A model generated the notes under the pieces. It was not told where the DNA came from. It saw only the letters and a list, made by a program, of their open reading frames with translations, and ran no database searches. A program made the position numbers and the translations under genes. DNA of 7,745 nucleotides. Origin: a bacterium. GTDB lineage: Bacteria > Patescibacteriota > Patescibacteriia > UBA1558 > S5-K13. This document shows, piece after piece, positions 1 through 7,742 of this stretch; the stretch's first letter is position 1, and each line of letters begins with the position of its first letter. The DNA is taken from assembly GCA_021106915.1 (NCBI GenBank), contig JAIOTH010000161.1, positions 1 through 7,745 on the forward strand, read 5' to 3'.

Positions 1-3000
1 GACCTCGTAAATGATCAACTTGTCCTTTAATAGCAGCATTGATTAAAACTCGAGCTGTTTCTTGAAAAGAAGCAGCTGATAAAAATGAATCTGTGGTTAA
101 AGAAGCTTTAGTCATACCTAATAATAAAATACTTCCTTTAGCTTCTTTCTTACCCTTTTTCTTCATCTCTTCATTTGTTTTTCTAACCAAAGATGTTGTT
201 ATAATCTCTCCTGGTATAAACTCTGTATCCCCTGATTCTTCAATATAAGTTCTAGAAAACAATTGGCGACAAACTATTTCAATGTGTTTATCATTCAAAT
301 GTTGTCCTTGGGAAGAATAAATATGCTGAATCTCTTTAATAATATATTTTTGAACCTCTTCTCTCCCCCTTAAATCATATAACTTTTTCAAATTCATACT
401 TCCTTCTGTTAACTGAGTTCCTTCACTAACTAAATCACCATCTTTAACCCATAAATTCACATCTCCTGAAACTACATATTCTCCAACTATTGGTTTAGTA
501 GCAATAATCTCTATTTTGTATTTTTTAACATTAATAATTCCTGGATTCTTAGCTTTGGTAATTTTACCATTTAATTCAAATAAGTCTGCTTTTTTCTTGA
601 TAATCTTTTTATCTTTCACTAAAATTTTAGCTCCTTTTTCTAATTCATATCTCTCTAAAACACTTTCATCAGAAAAAACTTGAACTAATTTAGCTTTTTT
701 ATTAGTTTCATCTTCAACATTGGTAATTTTTACTTTTCCAGAAAGCTCACTAATTACTGCTTGTCGTTTTGGATTTCGTACTTCAAAAACTTCTTCCACT
801 CGTGGCAAACCTTGTGTAATATCTCCACCAGCAATACCACCAGTATGAAAGGTTCTCATGGTTAACTGTGTTCCTGGCTCACCAATACTTTGAGCAGCAA
901 TAATTCCAACCGCTGTTCCGACTTTAACTGGTTTATTACGACCCAAATCATAACCATAACATTTTTGACAAACTCCTTTATCAGCCTTACATGTTAAAAG
1001 AGATCTAATATGAACATGTTCTACTCCCAATTCGTCTATCTGAGCTGCCATTTTTTTATCGATTAAAACATTTTTTTTGATAATCACATTGCCTTGTAGG
1101 TCTTTTACTTCCTTAATCGTTGTTCGACCTAAAACTCTTCGCCCTAAATCCTTACCCATTTCTTCAGAATCGTGCTTAGTAATTACTCGACCCTCTTTGT
1201 CACCACAATCTTCCTCTAAAATCAATATATCCTGACAAACATCTATTAATCTTCTAGTTAAATAACCAGCACTAGCAGTTCTTAAAGCTGTATCAGATAA
1301 TCCCTTACGAGTACCATGAGTAGAAATAAAATATTCCAAAACATCCAAACCTTCATTAAAATTAGCCTTAATAGGTAATTCAATAATTTCACCAGCTGGA
1401 TTAATAACCAAGCCTTTCATACCCATAATTTGAGTCATTTGAGCCCAAGAACCACGAGCTCCAGAATTAATCATTGAATAAATTGGATTATCTTTAGTAA
1501 AAATAACTTTAGATTTATCAGTAATAATATTCTTGACTCCCATCCAAACCTCTACTACTTTTACATATCTTTCTTTATTAGTTAAAAATCCATTTTCATA
1601 TAAATCGTGTATTTTCATCACTTCTTTATTAGCTTTTTCAACTAAGCTCTTTTTCTCAGCTATATGAGGTAAATCTCCCATACTCCAAGAAAGTCCTGAT
1701 TTGGTGATAAATTTTAAAGTCAATTTTTTCAATCTATCTAAAAATTCAATTGTTTTTTCATCTCCATAAGTATCTAAAACTTTGGCTACCATTTTTTTCA
1801 AATCTCCAGCTCCTAATTCTTCATTATGAAATCTTAATTTTTTAGGCAAAATTTTATTAAAAATAACTCTACCAACTGAAGTTTTTATAATTTTATCATT
1901 AATTTGAACCTTAACTAATTCTTGTAAATTAATTTTACCTAAATCATAAGCTGTTAAAACAACTACCTGACTAGGGAATAATTTAATCTTCTTTTCTTCT
2001 ACATCCTCATTAGGAATACAAGTTAAATAATTTCCGCCCCAAACCATGTCTTGGGATGGAACAACTATTGGATCACCGGTAGCTGGCTTTAATAAATTAT
2101 TAGTAGAAAGCATTATTTCTTCAGCTTCTTTCCTGGCTAATTTAGACAAAGGAACATGAACTGCCATTTGATCACCATCAAAATCAGCATTAAAAGCTGA
2201 ACAAACCATAGGATGAATCCTAATAGCCTTACCTTCAATCAAAGTTGGTCTAAAAGCTTGGATACCTAAACGATGTAAAGTAGGAGCTCGATTTAATAAT
2301 ACAAAAGCCTCTTTGGTAACTTCTTCTAAAATATCCCAAACTTCATCATAACCCGCATCAATATATCTTTTAGCACTTCGTACATTATGAATAACCTCTC
2401 TTTCAATTAATTTAGAAATTACAAAAGGTTTAAATAATTCTAAAGCCATTTTCTTAGGTAGACCACACTCATCTAATTTTAAATGTGGACCAACAACGAT
2501 TACTGAACGACCAGAATAATCTACTCGTTTACCCAATAAATTTCTTCTAAATCTTCCCTGTTTACCTTTTAACATGTCAGCTAAACTCTTTAACATTCTC
2601 TTTTGACCAGTAGAAGCTATAACTGTTTTACCATGCCGAGCATTATTATCAATCAAAGCATCAACTGCTTCTTGGAGCATTCTTTTTTCATTTCTCAAAA
2701 TTACTTCTGGAGCATTTAAACCTTTTAAACGCTTTAAACGATTATTTCGATTAATAACTCGCCGATATAAATCATTTAAATCAGAAGTTGCGAAACGACC
2801 ACCATCTAATTGCACCATTGGTCTTAAATCTGGTGGAATTACTGGAATTAAAGTCATTATCATCCACTCTGGGAGAATATCATTTTTCAAAAAATTTTGA
2901 ATCAAACGAGCTCTTCTGATTATTTTTTTTTGTTTAGAAGCTGGCGCTGAATCTACTCCACTATTTATATCCTCTAACATCTTTTCCATATCTATCCTCT

Positions 3001-3826
3001 GTAATAATTTTCTGATTGCTTCTGCTCCAATATCAGCATTAAAAACATGTCCATATTTTATAGACAAATCATAATATTTACTTTCGGAAATAATCTTTAG
3101 AGGTTTAATTTGACGAACTTCTTTTTTAGCTGTATCAGCAGCATTGCTAATTTTTTCAATTTCTTTATCTTTTAAATCACTCAAACCATTACTCTCTGCT
3201 TCTAATTTTTTAATTTCTTTGGTATTTTTATTTTCTCGAGCCTCGCTTATTTTTTTATCCAATTCTTGAAATTGATTATTAGTGTTTTTTTCTATAGATT
3301 TAACTTTTTGTTTTAATTCTTGATTTATTTGCAATAAAACATCTTTCTTTAAGTCTTCCTTTACTTCTGTAATAATAAAATTAGCAAAATAAACAACTTT
3401 TTCTAATTGTTGAATTGATAAATCCAAAATTATACCTACTTTAGAAGGAACACCTCTCAAAAACCAAATATGTGATACTGGAGTAGCTAATTCTATATGC
3501 CCAAAACGTTCTCGACGAACACTCTTACGAGTCACCTCTACTCCACACTTATCGCAAACAATGCCTTTATATCTAATTCTTTTATATTTACCACAATAAC
3601 ATTCCCAATCTTTAGTTGGTCCAAATATTTTCTCACAAAACAAACCATCTCTTTCTGGCTTTTGAGTTCGATAATTAATAGTTTCTGGCTTTAGAATTTC
3701 GCCATGAGACCATTTTTTGATATCTCCTGGTGAAGCCAATTTCAAACGAATAGCATCAAAATAAGGAGCTTTTTTAAGGTCATTAAAATTAGTAAAAGTT
3801 GTTTTAGTGGATGAAGGTGTAGGCAT
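1..3826 (-). CDS. rpoC: DNA-directed RNA polymerase subunit beta' (3' end outside window)
   Basis: Beta' carries the catalytic Mg of RNA polymerase and forms the clamp, bridge helix and trigger loop. I translated 1275 codons by hand, with no in-frame stop. Visible landmarks are: zinc finger 1 (Cys76, Cys78, Cys91, Cys94); a long helical insertion (about 152-243); the sigma-binding clamp helices and rudder region (about 300-370); the catalytic NADFDGD motif (546-552, Asp548/550/552); the bridge helix (about 820-862); zinc site 2 (Cys874, Cys946, Cys953, Cys956); and the trigger loop (about 971-997, with Met990, Arg991, His994). No SI3 insertion interrupts the trigger loop. The reading stops at HLRG (1272-1275), so by comparison with E. 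coli a few dozen C-terminal residues lie outside. The ATG at 3824-3826 is the first start after an in-frame TAA 18 bases upstream. No Shine-Dalgarno sequence precedes it. It is probably cotranscribed with rpoB. Confidence 0.98.
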   Translation of the reverse strand, partial: MPTPSSTKTTFTNFNDLKKAPYFDAIRLKLASPGDIKKWSHGEILKPETINYRTQKPERDGLFCEKIFGPTKDWECYCGKYKRIRYKGIVCDKCGVEVTRKSVRRERFGHIELATPVSHIWFLRGVPSKVGIILDLSIQQLEKVVYFANFIITEVKEDLKKDVLLQINQELKQKVKSIEKNTNNQFQELDKKISEARENKNTKEIKKLEAESNGLSDLKDKEIEKISNAADTAKKEVRQIKPLKIISESKYYDLSIKYGHVFNADIGAEAIRKLLQRIDMEKMLEDINSGVDSAPASKQKKIIRRARLIQNFLKNDILPEWMIMTLIPVIPPDLRPMVQLDGGRFATSDLNDLYRRVINRNNRLKRLKGLNAPEVILRNEKRMLQEAVDALIDNNARHGKTVIASTGQKRMLKSLADMLKGKQGRFRRNLLGKRVDYSGRSVIVVGPHLKLDECGLPKKMALELFKPFVISKLIEREVIHNVRSAKRYIDAGYDEVWDILEEVTKEAFVLLNRAPTLHRLGIQAFRPTLIEGKAIRIHPMVCSAFNADFDGDQMAVHVPLSKLARKEAEEIMLSTNNLLKPATGDPIVVPSQDMVWGGNYLTCIPNEDVEEKKIKLFPSQVVVLTAYDLGKINLQELVKVQINDKIIKTSVGRVIFNKILPKKLRFHNEELGAGDLKKMVAKVLDTYGDEKTIEFLDRLKKLTLKFITKSGLSWSMGDLPHIAEKKSLVEKANKEVMKIHDLYENGFLTNKERYVKVVEVWMGVKNIITDKSKVIFTKDNPIYSMINSGARGSWAQMTQIMGMKGLVINPAGEIIELPIKANFNEGLDVLEYFISTHGTRKGLSDTALRTASAGYLTRRLIDVCQDILILEEDCGDKEGRVITKHDSEEMGKDLGRRVLGRTTIKEVKDLQGNVIIKKNVLIDKKMAAQIDELGVEHVHIRSLLTCKADKGVCQKCYGYDLGRNKPVKVGTAVGIIAAQSIGEPGTQLTMRTFHTGGIAGGDITQGLPRVEEVFEVRNPKRQAVISELSGKVKITNVEDETNKKAKLVQVFSDESVLERYELEKGAKILVKDKKIIKKKADLFELNGKITKAKNPGIINVKKYKIEIIATKPIVGEYVVSGDVNLWVKDGDLVSEGTQLTEGSMNLKKLYDLRGREEVQKYIIKEIQHIYSSQGQHLNDKHIEIVCRQLFSRTYIEESGDTEFIPGEIITTSLVRKTNEEMKKKGKKEAKGSILLLGMTKASLTTDSFLSAASFQETARVLINAAIKGQVDHLRG

Positions 3827-3937
3827 ATATTTAGTTAAAAGTTAAAAATATAAAATTCTTATTTTAAGTGAAAAAAATATTAAGTTTTATACAAAATCCT
3901 ATAAATTATAAGCTAACTGTTAATTATTTTTTTCTTT
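3827..3937 (-). other. rpoB-rpoC intergenic spacer
   Basis: This 111-base, very AT-rich gap separates the rpoB stop from the rpoC start. I see no convincing terminator hairpin, so read-through from rpoB to rpoC is expected. A TATAAT hexamer lies on the minus strand at 3905-3910, but no plausible -35 sits 16-18 bases upstream. The heptamer TTTTAAC occurs twice in tandem shortly before the rpoC ATG. There is no purine-rich ribosome binding site. Confidence 0.8.
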
Positions 3938-6900
3938 TTATTTAGATAATTCGTCAATTACAACTTCTTTTTTCGAATTTGCTTTAAAATATCCTCCATC
4001 ACTATCTTTTGATAAATCTACAACATCTCCTTTAAACAACATCTCAACATTAATACCTAGAGCCCTTAATTCACTAACTAAAACATTAAAACTTTCTGGG
4101 ATATTTATTTTTCCTATTTCTTCACCTTTAATAATGGCTTCATAAGATTTACTTCGACCATTAACATCATCAGATTTAATAGTCAAAATTTCTTGTAAAA
4201 CATGAGCTGCTCCATAGGCTTCTAAAGCCCAAACCTCCATCTCCCCAAATCTTTGTCCACCAAATTGAGCTTTACCACCCAAAGGTTGTTGAGTTATTAA
4301 AGAATAAGGACCAATTGACCGGGCATGAAGCTTATCTTCTACTAAATGATTAAGTTTCAACATATAAGTGACACCAACTGTAGTTCTATTATCAAAAATT
4401 TCTCCTGTTCTACCATCACAAAGCTGAACTTTTCCGTTTTCTGCAAAACCAGCTTTTTTTAATTCTGCTTGAATCTGTTCAATTTTCACTCCATTCAAAG
4501 GAGGGGTTGCTACTTTATATCCTAATTTTCGAGCTGCCAAACCAAGATGATTCTCTAAAACTTGTCCTAAGTTCATTCGAGAAATAATACCTAGCGGATT
4601 AAGAATAATATCTACTGGTGTTCCGTCCTCCATAAAAGGCATATCTTCTACAGAAATAATTCTAGAAATAACACCTTTATTTCCATGACGACCAGCCATT
4701 TTATCACCAACTTGAATCTTTCTAAGTTGAGTAATACTAATTTGAATAGTCTGAATAACTCCAGCTGGTAATTTATCACCATTTTTTCTAGAAAAAAACT
4801 TAATATCTACTACCTTACCGTGTTCACCATGCTCTAAATAAAGAGAAGAATCTTTAACGTCTTTAGCTTTTTCACCAAAAATAGCTCGCAAAAGTTTTTC
4901 CTCAGCAGAAAGCTCAGTTTCACCTTTAGGGGTAATCTTTCCTACTAAAATATCACCTGACCTAACAGTAGCTCCAATTCGGACAATTCCATCTTTATCT
5001 AAATCTTTTAATCTCTCTTCTCCAATATTAGGAATATCTCTAGTAATAACTTCTGGTCCTAATTTAGTATCTCGAACATCAATAGAATAATTTTCAATAT
5101 GAATAGAAGTATACACATCTTCTCTAACTAAATTTTCAGAAAGTAAAATAGCATCTTCGTAATTTCCACCCTCCCAAGGCATGTAAGCCACTAAAACATT
5201 TCTTCCTAAGGCTAACTCTCCCTTATCAACAGATGCTCCATCAGCTATTACATCTCCTTTTTTAATCTGCTCTCCCTTGTCGACAATTGGATGTTGATTC
5301 ATACAAGTAGAAGCATTAGAACGAACAAATTTATGCAATTTATACTCGTATTCTTTACGATCTTTTCCTTTAATTACAATTCTATCTGATTCAATCTCTG
5401 TAACTTTTCCGTCTTGCTTAGCTCTGGTAACTTGTCCGCTATCTTCAGCTGCTCTAGCTTCTACACCAGTTCCAATTACTGGTGAATCTGGCTTTATTAA
5501 AGAAACTGATTGTCTTTGCATATTTGATCCCATCAAAGCTCGAACCGCATCATCATGCTCTAAAAAAGGAATCAAGGAAGTAGCAATACTAATAATTTGA
5601 TTAGGGGCTACATCCATATAATCTATTCTTTCAACATCATCGAAAGAAGGCTGACTATGAATTCTCATTTCAGCCTGGGCTTCTATAAAATGTCCATCTT
5701 TATCAAAAGGAGTAGTAGCAGCCGTAGTTACGCCTTTTTCTTCCTCAAAGGCATCTAGATAAATAATTTGATCAGTGACTACTGGTATTATGGGAATAAT
5801 TTTTAAACTATCAAATTTTTCAATTTTCTTAGCTATCTTTTCATCAATAAAAGTTTTGCTACTAAAAATTACTTTTTTAGTCTGAGGATCTTTAATACTT
5901 TCTCTTAAAATATAACCCTTAGTCTTAGATGCTTTATTTTTAATATCGTGAAGAACAATTCGAAAAGGAGTTTCTAAAAATCCATATTCATTAATTCGAG
6001 CATAAGAAGCTAAATGTCCAACCAAACCAATATTTGGCCCCTCAGGAGTAGCAATTGGACAAATTCTACCATAATGACTACGATGCACATCTCGAACTTC
6101 AAAACCAGCTCTTTCTCGAGAAAGACCACCGGGACCTAAAGCTGACAATCTTCTTTTATGCTCCAACTCAGCCAAAGGATTAGTTTGATCCATGAATTGT
6201 GATAATTGAGAACTCATAAAAAATTCTCGAATTGTACCAATAACTGGCTTAGCATTAATTAACATATTAGGACTAAGAACACTGATATCGCTAGTACTCA
6301 TTCTGTCCTTAACTACTCTTTCCATTCTAGCCAAACCAATTCTAAATCTATTTTGAATTAACTCACCCACAGCTCTTATTCTTCGATTTCCTAGATGATC
6401 AATATCATCTGCTGATTCTTGAGTTAAATTTAATCTAATAATCTCTCTAATTACACTTACTAAGTCATCTTTTTTTAGAGTACGATGTTCATTTGTAATA
6501 GGATAATTTTGATTAAATCTCTTATTTAATTTATAACGACCAACATTTCCAAAGTCATAACGATTAAAATCAAAAAACATGGAAAAAATTAAAGACTTAG
6601 CGTTATCAGCGGTAGCCAAATCTCCTGGTCTAATTCTTTTATAAACTTCTATTAAACCGTCATCTTGATTCTTAGTAATATCTTTTTCTAAAGTATTTTC
6701 AATAAATCTAACCTCTGGATGGTTATCAACGTCTTTGAATAAATCCAAAATATCTTTATCACTGGTATAACCAAAAGCTCTCAAAAGAGAAGTGACAGTT
6801 ACTTTCCTTTTCCGATCAATGCTAACATATAAAATTCTCTTTTTAGGATCTGTTTCAACTTCCAACCAAGCACCTCTATTAGGAATAATTTTAGCTCCAT

Positions 6901-7351
6901 AATATTCTCGCCCTAAATAACTTTGGGAAGTAAAAAACACACCAGCACTTCTGATTAATTGAGAAACAACAACTCTTTCCACTCCATTAATAATAAAAGT
7001 TCCCTTTTCACTCATTAAAGGGAAGTCTCCTAAATAAATTTCTTGTTCTTGAGATGTTCCACTCCTTTTATTAACTAATTTAGCATTAATTCTAAGAGGA
7101 GCTTCGTAAGTAGTATTTCTTTCCCGAGCATAAACCTCATCAAATTTAGGTTCTTCTAATTTATAATCTAAAAAATACAATTCCAAATCCCGACTAGTAA
7201 AATCTTTAATAGGTGAAATTTCTTCAAAAAGTTCTTTTAAACCTTTTTTAAAAAACCATCTATAAGATTCTTTTTGAATTTCAACCAAATCCAAAAGTGG
7301 CATTGCTGGTTTAGAGTCTGTAAAATATTTTCTGTTTTCTTTTTGAGCCAT
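3938..7351 (-). CDS. rpoB: DNA-directed RNA polymerase subunit beta
   Basis: Beta forms one pincer of RNA polymerase and, with beta', the active centre. The protein from the ATG at 7351 has 1137 residues. Landmarks are: a conserved lobe segment with GDFPLMSEKG (108-117); the rifampicin pocket (379-405, with Asp388, His398 and Ser403 matching E. coli Asp516, His526 and Ser531); ATPEGPNIG (434-442); Glu732-Asp733 near the catalytic centre; Lys884 and Lys892, matching E. coli Lys1065 and Lys1073; and the C-terminal clamp-contacting block (about 1018-1046). E. coli SI2 is absent. An extra segment of about 50 residues lies near 470-525. A GTG at 7387 would add 12 residues, but these are encoded by hairpin and U-run sequence and do not resemble beta, so I chose the ATG at 7351. 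No Shine-Dalgarno sequence precedes either start. The pocket residues suggest rifamycin sensitivity (inference). Confidence 0.99.
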   Translation of the reverse strand: MAQKENRKYFTDSKPAMPLLDLVEIQKESYRWFFKKGLKELFEEISPIKDFTSRDLELYFLDYKLEEPKFDEVYARERNTTYEAPLRINAKLVNKRSGTSQEQEIYLGDFPLMSEKGTFIINGVERVVVSQLIRSAGVFFTSQSYLGREYYGAKIIPNRGAWLEVETDPKKRILYVSIDRKRKVTVTSLLRAFGYTSDKDILDLFKDVDNHPEVRFIENTLEKDITKNQDDGLIEVYKRIRPGDLATADNAKSLIFSMFFDFNRYDFGNVGRYKLNKRFNQNYPITNEHRTLKKDDLVSVIREIIRLNLTQESADDIDHLGNRRIRAVGELIQNRFRIGLARMERVVKDRMSTSDISVLSPNMLINAKPVIGTIREFFMSSQLSQFMDQTNPLAELEHKRRLSALGPGGLSRERAGFEVRDVHRSHYGRICPIATPEGPNIGLVGHLASYARINEYGFLETPFRIVLHDIKNKASKTKGYILRESIKDPQTKKVIFSSKTFIDEKIAKKIEKFDSLKIIPIIPVVTDQIIYLDAFEEEKGVTTAATTPFDKDGHFIEAQAEMRIHSQPSFDDVERIDYMDVAPNQIISIATSLIPFLEHDDAVRALMGSNMQRQSVSLIKPDSPVIGTGVEARAAEDSGQVTRAKQDGKVTEIESDRIVIKGKDRKEYEYKLHKFVRSNASTCMNQHPIVDKGEQIKKGDVIADGASVDKGELALGRNVLVAYMPWEGGNYEDAILLSENLVREDVYTSIHIENYSIDVRDTKLGPEVITRDIPNIGEERLKDLDKDGIVRIGATVRSGDILVGKITPKGETELSAEEKLLRAIFGEKAKDVKDSSLYLEHGEHGKVVDIKFFSRKNGDKLPAGVIQTIQISITQLRKIQVGDKMAGRHGNKGVISRIISVEDMPFMEDGTPVDIILNPLGIISRMNLGQVLENHLGLAARKLGYKVATPPLNGVKIEQIQAELKKAGFAENGKVQLCDGRTGEIFDNRTTVGVTYMLKLNHLVEDKLHARSIGPYSLITQQPLGGKAQFGGQRFGEMEVWALEAYGAAHVLQEILTIKSDDVNGRSKSYEAIIKGEEIGKINIPESFNVLVSELRALGINVEMLFKGDVVDLSKDSDGGYFKANSKKEVVIDELSK

Positions 7352-7359
7352 ATTTTTAA

Positions 7360-7397
7360 AAATAAAAAAGCTAAAACATTTTAACACGTTTAGCTTT
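7360..7397 (-). terminator. Terminator-like hairpin directly before rpoB (candidate attenuator)
   Basis: On the minus strand AAAGCTAAA (7389-7397) and TTTAGCTTT (7367-7375) form a perfect 9-bp stem with a 13-base loop. T-rich sequence with a single A follows at once, ending 9 bases before the rpoB ATG. The form is that of an intrinsic terminator, but only two pairs are G-C and the loop is large, so it may be weak. Placed in the leader, it would act as an attenuator of rpoBC rather than as a gene-end terminator (inference). Confidence 0.4.
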
Positions 7398-7431
7398 ATT
7401 TGATATTGATATTTATAAAAGAATAATACAT
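7396..7431 (-). CDS. Possible 11-residue leader peptide
   Basis: An ATG at 7429-7431 opens a frame of 11 codons reading MYYSFININIK and ends with TAA at 7396-7398. The stop codon overlaps the 5' arm of the terminator-like hairpin at 7360-7397 by two bases, so a terminating ribosome would cover that arm. No clear Shine-Dalgarno sequence precedes it; the upstream bases are GGAAAACACCAAATAA. Frames this short are common by chance in AT-rich DNA, so the placement is the main reason to list it. Confidence 0.2.
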   Translation of the reverse strand: MYYSFININIK

Positions 7432-7447
7432 TTATTTGGTGTTTTCC

Positions 7448-7496
7448 GGCCTATTACTCAAACATTCTAGTAAATAAAATTCTTGAGCAGTGAGCC
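7448..7496 (-). other. Long imperfect stem-loop in rpoB leader
   Basis: On the minus strand, arms of 22 bases (7475-7496 and 7448-7469) can pair almost throughout. There are three mismatches (two C-A, one A-G), four G-U pairs, and otherwise Watson-Crick pairs. The inner arms are CTCAAGAATTTTA and TAGAATGTTTGAG, with a 5-base loop TTTAC; the helix is closed by GGC/GCC. On the plus strand the same hairpin is followed by TATTTTTTT, so it could alternatively terminate rightward (antisense) transcription. I do not recognise it as a known RNA family. Confidence 0.5.
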
Positions 7497-7561
7497 TATT
7501 TTTTTAAAAATTAAAATAAAAAAACAACGGAGAATACGAAAATAAAGAGGAGTTTCTATTT

Positions 7562-7588
7562 TTTATATCATTTTGAGAAAAAAGTCAA
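7562..7588 (-). promoter_or_regulatory. Candidate proximal promoter P2 for rpoBC
   Basis: On the minus strand TTGACT (7583-7588) is followed after 15 bases by TATAAA (7562-7567), with TG one base upstream of the -10, which gives an extended -10. The expected start point is about 7555, leaving a leader of about 204 nt. The spacer is shorter than the usual 17, so the extended -10 would have to compensate. It lies downstream of the terminator-like hairpin at 7631-7664. Confidence 0.4.
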
Positions 7589-7630
7589 GAGCTGGGGGTT
7601 TTTGTTTTTATTTTTTTGACCTAAAATACG

Positions 7631-7664
7631 AAAAAAGTACCTCCAAAAAAATAGGAGGAGCTTT
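7631..7664 (-). terminator. Terminator-like hairpin between the two promoter candidates
   Basis: On the minus strand CCTCC (7654-7658) pairs with GGAGG (7640-7644) across a 9-base T-rich loop. A 2x2 internal loop then leads to an outer helix of AAAG (7661-7664) with CTTT (7634-7637). The last strand runs into six T residues (7631-7636). A G+C core followed by a U-run is the form of an intrinsic terminator. It would stop P1 transcripts about 68 nt from their start, or end transcription from a gene beyond the window. Confidence 0.45.
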
Positions 7665-7704
7665 AAATAACTTCTTTATTTAATTTATATACATTATTAA
7701 TTTA

Positions 7705-7732
7705 ATTTTAACAGTTTCTAAAAAATTGTCAA
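7705..7732 (-). promoter_or_regulatory. Strong sigma-70-type promoter P1 upstream of rpoBC
   Basis: On the minus strand a perfect TTGACA -35 (7727-7732) is separated by 16 bases from TAAAAT (7705-7710). A TG dinucleotide one base before the -10 makes it an extended -10 promoter. The predicted start is near 7698, about 347 nt before the rpoB ATG. This is the best promoter match in the window and points toward rpoB. Confidence 0.6.
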
Positions 7733-7742
7733 CCCTGTTAAA
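7707..7742. repeat. Inverted repeat bracketing promoter P1
   Basis: TTTAACAG at 7707-7714 (plus strand) and CTGTTAAA at 7735-7742 are perfect 8-bp inverted copies separated by 20 bases. One arm overlaps the P1 -10 and its TG extension; the other lies just upstream of the -35. The arm centres are 28 bp apart. The placement suits a regulator binding site, but chance occurrence in AT-rich DNA cannot be excluded. Confidence 0.35.

Noticed and set aside
3497..3694. 65-codon plus-strand open frame
   Set aside because: It lies wholly inside rpoC on the opposite strand, over the zinc-finger region (Cys76 to Cys94). Its residue content is just the shadow of AT-rich coding sequence.
3905..3910. TATAAT on the minus strand as a separate rpoC promoter
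   Set aside because: Only A-rich sequence is found at the -35 position, and such hexamers are expected often in DNA this AT-rich.
7352..7387. GTG at 7387 as the rpoB start, adding 12 residues
   Set aside because: The extra codons come from the loop, 3' arm and U-run of the terminator-like hairpin and do not resemble beta. The ATG at 7351 begins a normal beta N-terminus.
7584..7620. GTCAA/TTGAC inverted repeat around the C-run near 7592
   Set aside because: Only 5 bp with a 27-base loop, too weak to support; the TTGAC arm is better read as part of the P2 -35.
7653..7658. Plus-strand AGGAGG as a ribosome binding site for a divergent gene
   Set aside because: No start codon follows at suitable spacing; the sequence is explained as one arm of the hairpin at 7631-7664.
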